A DNA stretch of 64,000 bases from DATLLN01 sp963809205 (GTDB lineage: Bacteria; Actinomycetota; Thermoleophilia; Gaiellales; JAICJC01), in assembly GCA_963809205.1 (NCBI GenBank), contig CAWEIS010000004.1, forward strand, positions 535,269 through 599,268, read 5' to 3'. A program made the position numbers and the translations under genes. Under the pieces are notes generated by a model. The model had not been told where the DNA came from. It made no database searches and worked only from the letters and a program-made list of their open reading frames with translations. Numbering within the stretch: position 1 is the first letter of the stretch; each line of letters starts with the position of its first letter. This document shows, piece after piece, positions 57,901 to 64,000 of the stretch.

Positions 57901-59970
57901 ATGGCGCTCACCATCCTCGAAGGGTCGACCTTCTGCATCTCCGACGAGATCGGTGACATTGGCGCGGAAACCAGCGGGTTTTTCTCGCAGGACACGCGCT
58001 TCTTGTCCGCGTTCAGGCTCCGTCTGAATGGCGGCCGGCCGCTGCTGCTCTCGTCGGGGCCGGTTCAGTACTTCTCGGCAGCCTTCTACCTTCGCAACCC
58101 GTTGGCCGGTGGCCTCGCCCAGGATGCGGTGACCATTGTCCGGGAGCGGTTCGTCGGCAGAGCGATGCAGGAGACGATCACCCTGCAAAACCTGGGGATG
58201 GAGCCTGTAGAGCTGGAGCTCGCTATCGAGGTCGAGGCGGATTTCGCCGACATCCTCTCGGTCAAGCAGCGGGACTTCTCGCTCGGCGACCCACGCCACG
58301 CTCCCATGCTGCCTCCGGCTGGCCGGGTTATCGGGGGGCCGGAGCACAACCAACTGGTCGTCGAGGAGGCGGACGGCGGGACTGCTCGAACGCAGCTGCT
58401 GGTCTCGCGTCCGGTCGATCCGATTGACGGCGTGCTCTGCTACCGGGTGGCCCTTGAGAGTCACCAGAAGTGGAGAATACGGCTGGTCGCGATCCCGTCG
58501 CTGAACGGGGCATTGGCCGCGCGGGAGGACGCCATTCGGCGGTTCGGTGAGGAGCGCGAGCATCTGCAGGCCTCGCTCGAGGACTGGAACCTCCAGACAC
58601 CCTCGCTGCAATCCGAGAGCAGGGTTATCCAGCGCTCATTTGACCGCTCGGCGCAGGACCTCGCGTCCCTGCGGATGCGCGGCAGGGACGGGGAGACGCC
58701 ACTGCCCGCGGCCGGCATGCCGTGGTTCATGGCCGTCTTCGGGCGAGACACGCTGATTACTTCGCTGCAGACGCTGCTGCTCGGCCCCGAGCTTGCGGTC
58801 GGTGCGCTCCGGGTGCTCGGTGACCTCCAGGCGCTGTCGCTCGACCCGTCGATCGACGCTGAGCCCGGCAAGATCGTGCATGAGGTACGCGAGGGCCGGG
58901 CCGCCGATCGCTGGTTCGAGCGGTACTACGGCACCACGGACGCGACGCCGTTGTACCTGATCCTGCTCTCGGAGGTGTGGCGGTGGACAGGGGATGCGGC
59001 GGTGGCCGAGCATCTCCGCGAGCCGGCGATGAACGCGCTTGGGTGGATCGACCGGTACGGAGACCGGGACGCCGATGGTTTCGTGGAGTACCAGCGGTGC
59101 ACCGAACGGGGTCTCGAGAATCAGTCGTGGAAGGATTCGCATGACTCCCAGCGGTTCCACGACGGACGGTACGCCGAGACGCCGATCGCGCCGGCCGAAG
59201 TGCAAGGTTACGTGTACGACGCGAAGCGCCGGATGGCGGAGCTCGCTCGCAGGGTCTGGAGAGACAACGAGTTGGCGCAGAGACTCGAGCGGGAGGCGGA
59301 CGACCTCCGCGAGCGCTTCGACCGAAGCTTCTGGGTGGAGGATGCCGGCGGCGGGTTCTACGCGCTGGGGCTCGACCGCGACAAGCAGCCGATCGACTCG
59401 AGGTGCTCGAACATGGGACACTTGCTCTGGAGCGGCATCGTCCCCCAGGGACGGGTGGGCGCGGTCGCAGAGCGGGTGTTCGACCCGGCGCTGTGGTCGG
59501 GCTGGGGCGTCCGCACGATGGCGATCGACGACGTTGCATTCAGCCCACTCGGGTACCACACCGGCACCGTGTGGCCCCACGACAGCTCGCTGATCGCCTG
59601 GGGTCTGATGCGGAGCGGTCGTCACGAGGACGCCTTGAGGATCGTGCGCGCGCTGTTCGAGGCGTGCCTGCACTTCGGGTGGTCGCTCCCCGAGGTCTTC
59701 GCCGGCTTCGACCGGGACGACACACCGTTCCCGATCGCCTATCCCACTGCCGCCCGGCCGCAGGCATGGGCAGCGGGCACGCCGCTGCTACTGTTGCGCC
59801 TTCTGCTCGGCCTCGAGCCGGACCCCGTGGACCGCCGACTCACCGTGGCAGGAGCAGGCCTCCCGGAGTGGGCAGGCAGTCTCAGCCTGACCGGAATTCC
59901 GGCGTTCGGTCGTCGCTGGAACGTGCATGCGGACGCTGACGGAATCGACGTCGTACCAAGTGAGCGGTAG
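57901..59970 (+). CDS. Amylo-alpha-1,6-glucosidase-family protein (glycogen debranching-like)
   Basis: A 689-residue protein with an N-terminal beta domain (ISDEIGDIGAETSGFFSQDTRF, the glycogen-debranching N-terminal family) and a C-terminal alpha/alpha toroid of GH15/GH63 type (PWFMAVFGRDTLITSLQTL, VEYQRCTERGLENQSWKDS with catalytic acids, and TGTVWPHDSSLIAWGL). It should hydrolyse or rearrange alpha-glucosides. It is followed by a GT4 glycosyltransferase 33 bp later, a pairing common in actinobacteria and cyanobacteria that suggests glucosyl storage or compatible-solute metabolism. GAGG lies 8 nt before the ATG. Confidence 0.9.
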   Translation: MALTILEGSTFCISDEIGDIGAETSGFFSQDTRFLSAFRLRLNGGRPLLLSSGPVQYFSAAFYLRNPLAGGLAQDAVTIVRERFVGRAMQETITLQNLGMEPVELELAIEVEADFADILSVKQRDFSLGDPRHAPMLPPAGRVIGGPEHNQLVVEEADGGTARTQLLVSRPVDPIDGVLCYRVALESHQKWRIRLVAIPSLNGALAAREDAIRRFGEEREHLQASLEDWNLQTPSLQSESRVIQRSFDRSAQDLASLRMRGRDGETPLPAAGMPWFMAVFGRDTLITSLQTLLLGPELAVGALRVLGDLQALSLDPSIDAEPGKIVHEVREGRAADRWFERYYGTTDATPLYLILLSEVWRWTGDAAVAEHLREPAMNALGWIDRYGDRDADGFVEYQRCTERGLENQSWKDSHDSQRFHDGRYAETPIAPAEVQGYVYDAKRRMAELARRVWRDNELAQRLEREADDLRERFDRSFWVEDAGGGFYALGLDRDKQPIDSRCSNMGHLLWSGIVPQGRVGAVAERVFDPALWSGWGVRTMAIDDVAFSPLGYHTGTVWPHDSSLIAWGLMRSGRHEDALRIVRALFEACLHFGWSLPEVFAGFDRDDTPFPIAYPTAARPQAWAAGTPLLLLRLLLGLEPDPVDRRLTVAGAGLPEWAGSLSLTGIPAFGRRWNVHADADGIDVVPSER

Positions 59971-60003
59971 CGCGAGGCCAAAACGGGGTACTACCCAGAT
60001 GGA

Positions 60004-61155
60004 ATGGACACGATGTTGCCCGTCGCCGAATACGCCCCACGCCTTCGCGTGGCGATGCTTGCGCCGCCCTGGATGCCGGTGCCTGCGCCTGGCTACGGCG
60101 GCATCGAGGAGGTAATCCGGCTGCTCTCCGGCGGGCTCGTGTCGCGGGGCCACGACGTGACGCTGTTCGCCCCGCCGGGCTCGACGTCGACGGCCGAGGT
60201 AGTACCGCTGCTGGACTGCGCGCACCCGGAGGAGATCGAGGTGTCCATCGTGGAGGCGGCCCACGTGGGCATGGCCTTCGACCTGATCGACCACGCAGGA
60301 CGATGCGGGCGGCCGTTCGACATCCTCCACGACCACTGCCCGGGCGTCACTGTTGCGATGGCAGACCGGGTGGATGTGCCGGTGGTGCACACACTGCACG
60401 GGCCGTTTGACGCCGGCCGGGCGGAGCTTTACCGCCGGCATGGGCATAAGGCAACGCTGGTCGCGATCAGCGCCGACCAGCGCGCGCAGGCGCCCGAAGG
60501 AGTCGTCATCGAAAGCGTCATCCCCAATCCGCTCGATCTCGACGAATGGCCCTTCAGCGCCGACAAGGAGGATTCGCTGCTGTTCATCGGACGGATGGAT
60601 CCGGACAAGGGTCCTGACCGTGCGATCCAAGCGGCGGCTCTGGCCGGCCGCCGGCTGATCCTGGCAGGACCCGTGCAGCCTGACCACGGCGACTTCTTCG
60701 AATCCCAGGTCGCACCGCATCTCGACGATGGGCAGGTTTGCTATCTCGGCGCCGTGGAGGGGGAGCAGCGCGCGCAGCTCTTCGCCCGATCACGAGCGCT
60801 GCTGATGCCGATCGAATGGGCCGAGCCGTTCGGCCTGGTCATGGTCGAGGCCCTGGCCTGCGGCACCCCCGTGATCGCATTCAACCGTGGATCGGCACCA
60901 GAGATCGTGGACGACGGGGAGACCGGGTTTCTCGTCCAGGACGTCGCTGAGATGGCGCTGGCGATCGATCAGCTCGACCGGATCGACCCGGCTGCCTGCC
61001 GCGCGTCGGTCAGGGAGCGCTTCGGCCTCGACCGCGTGGTCGACGCCTATGAGGCTGCGTACACGGCGGCCCGTGACGCCGACGCCACTCAGGCGCCCTT
61101 CGGTGTGCCGTCCACGACCTTCGCGTCCGCACTGTCGCCCACATCAGCGCGGTAG
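60004..61155 (+). CDS. Glycosyltransferase family 4 protein
   Basis: A 383-residue GT-B enzyme. LRVAMLAPPWMPVPAPGYGG is the N-terminal glycine loop of GT4, FDILHDHC holds the acceptor-side His, SLLFIGRMDPDKGPDRAI starts the donor domain, and WAEPFGLVMVEALACGTPVIAF is the E-x7-E nucleotide-sugar motif. It probably transfers a glucose or mannose from a nucleotide sugar. With the amylo-1,6-glucosidase upstream it may act on an alpha-glucan or glycoside. The alanine-rich C-terminal tail (from residue 355) seems disordered. Confidence 0.9.
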   Translation: MDTMLPVAEYAPRLRVAMLAPPWMPVPAPGYGGIEEVIRLLSGGLVSRGHDVTLFAPPGSTSTAEVVPLLDCAHPEEIEVSIVEAAHVGMAFDLIDHAGRCGRPFDILHDHCPGVTVAMADRVDVPVVHTLHGPFDAGRAELYRRHGHKATLVAISADQRAQAPEGVVIESVIPNPLDLDEWPFSADKEDSLLFIGRMDPDKGPDRAIQAAALAGRRLILAGPVQPDHGDFFESQVAPHLDDGQVCYLGAVEGEQRAQLFARSRALLMPIEWAEPFGLVMVEALACGTPVIAFNRGSAPEIVDDGETGFLVQDVAEMALAIDQLDRIDPAACRASVRERFGLDRVVDAYEAAYTAARDADATQAPFGVPSTTFASALSPTSAR

Positions 61156-61251
61156 CCGCACGCCTGCACCTGGACATCGATTGGCCCGACCCATAAGGGC
61201 GGCCTCGCTCTGCGACTTTCTTGAACCCACCTGGTGGGCCGGCGGTGTGAT

Positions 61252-62599
61252 GTGGGAGCATGCCCGTGCCATGGAGGTTCCGAAGACGCGGTATGCGTGG
61301 AGCGAGGATTTCGCGCTTGCCTACCAGGTGCTCGGTGACGGTCCTGTCGATCTGGTGTATCTGGAGGGCTATGCGTCTCATGTGGATCTGAACTGGGAGA
61401 GTCCCGGTTATGCCAGGTTCCTGCGGGGTTTGGCGGCGTCATGCTCGTCTGATCGTGACCGATCGTCGCGGCTATGGGTGCTCGGACCGTTTTTCGCCCT
61501 CAGACGTTCCGCCGATCGATACCACGGTCGATGACCTGCTTGCGGTGATGGACGCCGCCGGCTCGGAGCGAGCGGTCGTGTTCGCGACGAACTTCAGTGG
61601 CTATCTCGGTGCGCACTTTCGCGGCCAGTCATCCCGACCGAACGGCCGGTCTGATCCTGGAATCGCCGTTGGTCGCGACGCATCGCACCGAGGAGACTCC
61701 ATGGGGCGCGACGGATGAGTGGTGGGACGGCATGATCGCGACGATCCGCGCCGACTGGGGCACTCCGAGGTGGCAGGGTGCCGAAGGTCGCGGTGCGGTG
61801 GAGGAGGCGTGGTTTCCGCGGTGGCAGCGTGCGTCGTTTGCCCCAGGTTCGCCTGATCGCCGAGTGTCGACGGCGTTTTGAGTTCTACGGAGTCCTTCCG
61901 TCGATCCATGTTCCGACGCTCGTGATCGCAGACGCTGAGGGCGGTGGACTATTGGTTCCTGAGAACGCTCGCGTACGTCGCGCGGCATGTCCCCAGTGCC
62001 GAGTTGGTCGAGCTACGCCGTGGGAATGCCGAGGTTCCCGTGGTACCACGGTGCTGATCAGATCGTTGCTGAAGTGGGGCGGTTTCATCTCGAACCTCAG
62101 AGAGCACCAGGCGACCTTCGACCGCCTCCTCGCCACCGTGCTGTTTACCGACATCGTCGACTCGACCGCGCAAGCCATGGCGATTGGGGATCGAGATGGC
62201 GCTCGATTCGCGAGCGGCACGACTCGCTTGTTCGCAGCCAGCTCGCGCAGTTTCGAGGACGCGAGGTCAAGACGATGGGCGACGGCTTCCTGGCAACCTT
62301 CGACGGACCACGCGCGCCGTGCGCTGCGCACAGGCGATCATGCAGAGCACCGAGGCACTCGGTCTCGAGATCCGCGCCGGGCTGCACACCGGCGAGGTGG
62401 AGCTCGACGGGGACGATGTTTCCGGGGTCGCCGTCGCCATCGGAGCCCGCGTCGGCGCGCTCGCCAACCGTCAGAGGTACTCGTCTCGCAGACGATCAAG
62501 GATCTCACCACCGGCTCCGGCATCGTGTTCACCGATCGCGGCGAGTACCAGCTCAAGGGCATCCCCGACACATGGCATCTCTACCAGGCCAAGAGCTAA
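61252..62599 (+). pseudogene. Alpha/beta-hydrolase fused to class III adenylate/guanylate cyclase, multiply frameshifted
   Basis: Pieces of one protein appear in all three frames. Hydrolase part: YAWSEDFALAYQVLGDGPVD, LIVTDRRGYGCSDRFSPSDV, SERAVVFATNFSGYLGAHF, AASHPDRTAGLILESPLVAT. Cyclase part: ATVLFTDIVDSTAQAMAIGD (metal-binding Asp), REVKTMGDGFLATFDG, LEIRAGLHTGEVEL, and the end TDRGEYQLKGIPDTWHLYQA. At least six frame changes are needed over 1.3 kb, far denser than elsewhere, and codon bias is weaker here. This favours a decaying gene, perhaps acquired. Such fusions are frequent in actinobacteria. Confidence 0.8.
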
Positions 62600-63059
62600 T
62601 GTAAGAGTCGAGATCGAACGCGTCGCGTGATACGTCTCCGTTGAGGTGGTGGCTCGAGAGCTGGCCGCGGGCGCGGTCGTACACCCCCGTTCCACCGACA
62701 ATTGCGAGGCGGATGTTCGGGCTCGTGATGTTGAAGAGTCCGCTGAGCTCCAGCGTTCCGCGTTGCAGCCTGGCGGTCGCCTCGCACCGGGCGGCGGTCT
62801 TGCTGACGAGAGTGCAAACGACGTTGACATCGCCAGCGTTCGCCCCGCCCGGCGTCTTGAACACGCTCCGGAACACGGCGTGATCGCCAACGCCGAGGCC
62901 GGTGGCGCCGAGATCCACGAAGTGCTGCGACACCTGATGCTCGATCAGAACGAACTCGCGGTCGCCGCCCCGTCCAGTTGCAGACGCCAGCGAAACGCCG
63001 CCGACGACGGTAGCGACGAGCGCCGCAGCTGCGGCGCTCAAGAACAGTTTGCGAAGCAT
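62553..63059 (-). CDS. Secreted allene-oxide-cyclase-barrel-like protein
   Basis: A 168-residue exported protein. Signal peptide MLRKLFLSAAAAALVATVVG ends near ASA. The mature part (REFVLIEHQVSQHFVDLG, GDHAVFRSVFKTPGGANAG, TARLQRGTLELSGLF, LAIVGGTGVYDRARGQL) matches the small beta-barrel of allene oxide cyclase/dirigent-like families, whose bacterial members are of unknown function. Three Cys in all; two of them (NVVCTLVSK, ARCEATA) lie close together and may form a disulfide. GGGGAGGGGA precedes the ATG. Its 3' end overlaps the cyclase pseudogene tail by 47 bp. Confidence 0.75.
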   Translation of the reverse strand: MLRKLFLSAAAAALVATVVGGVSLASATGRGGDREFVLIEHQVSQHFVDLGATGLGVGDHAVFRSVFKTPGGANAGDVNVVCTLVSKTAARCEATARLQRGTLELSGLFNITSPNIRLAIVGGTGVYDRARGQLSSHHLNGDVSRDAFDLDSYISSWPGRDAMCRGCP

Positions 63060-63179
63060 GGCTCCCCTCCCCAAATCGGCGACCTGACCAGATCGATTCA
63101 GATGCTATATCCGGTCGATCAACGTCGGTTGTCCACGGTGTGGGTCGACGTGGCGGCCGCAATGTGCCAGGATCCTCGC

Positions 63180-63503
63180 ATGAACCAGAGCCAGCAGAGC
63201 GAACTGCGCGCCTGGGCAGATGCTCTCAGCCGCGCCGATGGGGAGAGGGCGGCGATGGGCCGGGCGATCCTGATGCTGCTCGACCGGATCGACGAACTCG
63301 AGCGCGAGCTCTCCGAGCGCACCGTCCCGGTGTCGATGGAGGAGCAGTTCCGGCTCGACGACGAGTCCGCCGACCAGGTCGAGTTCGACCTCGCCGAGGA
63401 CGACGCCGAGGACCGGCTGTCGGTCGAGGACACCCAGCCGATCAGCCTGCGCGAACGGATCCGCGGTGCGGTCGCTGGGCGCCGCCACGACGACGACGAG
63501 TAG
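63180..63503 (+). CDS. Small acidic helical protein of unknown function
   Basis: A 107-residue protein. The N-terminal half is predicted as a long amphipathic helix (SELRAWADALSRADGERAAM through LLDRIDELERELSERT), likely a coiled coil. The C-terminal half is acidic (FDLAEDDAEDRLSVEDTQP) with a short basic end (RERIRGAVAGRRHDDDE). No known domain is recognised. No Shine-Dalgarno; an AGGATC lies 6-7 nt before the ATG. Regular codon bias supports a real gene. Confidence 0.65.
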   Translation: MNQSQQSELRAWADALSRADGERAAMGRAILMLLDRIDELERELSERTVPVSMEEQFRLDDESADQVEFDLAEDDAEDRLSVEDTQPISLRERIRGAVAGRRHDDDE

Positions 63504-63524
63504 ACGCGCCTGCGAGGGCGCCCG

Positions 63525-63710
63525 GTGGCGCCTGCTACAGTCAATGCCGGGGAACTGCCGGCCGTCCGGGCGGCGCTCGCCAGGAGCGTCAGCCGAGGCG
63601 CCGATGCCCGATTCCCCCCAATGCCCGCCTGTCGTCCGCTGAGGAGGCGAGTTCTCTTGACAGTCCGATACTCGTTTGGCCCGACCCCGCCCCTGGGTAG
63701 GTGGTCGTGA
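63525..63710 (+). CDS. Possible 61-residue ORF coupled to the next gene
   Basis: GTG start with GAGGG about 7 nt upstream; encodes a basic, Pro/Arg-rich product (CRPLRRRVLLTVRYSFGPTP near the end) without a known domain. Its TGA overlaps the next ATG as TGATG (63708-63712), consistent with translational coupling. It could instead be an untranslated leader: the 205-bp gap holds a TTGACA (63657-63662) and several GC-rich hairpins. Evidence is weak. Confidence 0.25.
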   Translation: MAPATVNAGELPAVRAALARSVSRGADARFPPMPACRPLRRRVLLTVRYSFGPTPPLGRWS

Positions 63711-63985
63711 TGGCCCGCCGTTCCCGCCAGTCCGGAAGCTCGTACCAGAAGCGCCCCGTCCGCATGACATTCGGGCCCGACCCCGTCGACCCGAACATCA
63801 TGCGCAGCACCGACGCGCACGAGCTGGCCACGCACATCAAGGAATCGCAGACCCGCTGGCGCGTCCAGGCGATCCGCCTGGTCGGCGCGGGAGCGTGCTG
63901 CGTGGTGGTGCTCGACTCGCAGTCCGGTGAGGAGTCCGAGCTGCGCAGCGTCGACGACTGGCAGCGCATTCGCACCGAGGCGTAG
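63710..63985 (+). CDS. Small conserved-looking protein of unknown function
   Basis: A 91-residue protein. A basic N-terminus (MARRSRQSGSSYQKRPVRMTF) is followed by a compact alpha/beta stretch (STDAHELATHIKESQTRWRVQAIR) and strands (GAGACCVVVLDSQSG) ending with DDWQRIRTEA. The basic tail suggests nucleic-acid or ribosome contact, but no family is recognised. ATG overlaps the preceding small ORF stop (TGATG). It ends 15 bp before the window edge. Confidence 0.6.
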   Translation: MARRSRQSGSSYQKRPVRMTFGPDPVDPNIMRSTDAHELATHIKESQTRWRVQAIRLVGAGACCVVVLDSQSGEESELRSVDDWQRIRTEA

Positions 63986-64000
63986 CCGCTCAAGGCACCC

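Overview
The window is about 70% GC with strongly GC-biased third codon positions. It carries actinobacterial-type genes: ThyX, FolE2, maltokinase, a class III alcohol dehydrogenase of the mycothiol type, a TadG-like VWA protein and a short primary sigma factor. The best guess is a soil or sediment Actinomycetota, perhaps Thermoleophilia (Gaiellales/Solirubrobacterales). This is inferred from gene content and style; no rRNA is present. Genes are dense, on both strands, and there is no prophage, CRISPR array or plasmid backbone.

Layout. 0-9.7 kb: flavin amine oxidases, a SnoaL-like protein, a GcvT/DmdA-like protein, aldose epimerase, RsgA, an Rpf/transglycosylase-like secreted protein, a GAF-PAS-PAS-GGDEF-EAL c-di-GMP enzyme and an NfuA-like scaffold. 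9.6-16.5 kb: a candidate small RNA, an APC permease, a reverse transsulfuration operon (CBS, YcaQ/AZL-type glycosylase, cystathionine gamma-lyase/synthase) and an MFS exporter. 16.5-20.4 kb: a palindrome-rich spacer, a DUF4395-thioredoxin fusion, a RAYT transposase with inverted REP ends, an ABC exporter and MarR. 20.4-29 kb: Lon, OsmC, a membrane protein, NAT, GNAT, M55 peptidase, DUF6624, adenosine deaminase-like, a broken AI-2E permease and nitroreductase. 29-41.9 kb: ADH/MBL/cupin operon, PilZ, lipoprotein, M20/ATP-grasp/C45 cassette, TetR-MFS pair, molybdopterin enzyme, GGT-like and DUF5684. 41.9-46.4 kb: an inserted secreted propeller gene between 90-bp direct repeats, GNAT, ThyX, a pteridine-reductase-like SDR and SOD. 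46.4-55 kb: GT1, maltokinase, SIS, PgsA, PlsY, ADH, FolE2, Fpg/Nei and asparaginase. 55-64 kb: SigA, TadG-VWA, tRNA-Tyr, amylo-1,6-glucosidase, GT4, a cyclase pseudogene, an allene-oxide-cyclase-like secreted protein and small unknown genes.

Expression style. Many genes have no Shine-Dalgarno sequence. Instead they have a TANNNT hexamer ending 6-9 nt before the start codon, which suggests leaderless mRNAs. Two divergent gene pairs are separated by only 17-18 bp around a symmetric TANNNTA core that can serve both strands. Within operons, stop and start codons overlap by 4 nt, and 10 of 12 such junctions use a non-ATG start (GTGA, TTGA or CTGA).

Caution. At least seven genes carry single-base frameshifts, mostly one extra G or C in a short run, next to long genes that are intact. 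This looks like residual sequencing error in a metagenomic or long-read assembly. The many breaks in the cyclase gene (61.3-62.6 kb) are more like true decay.
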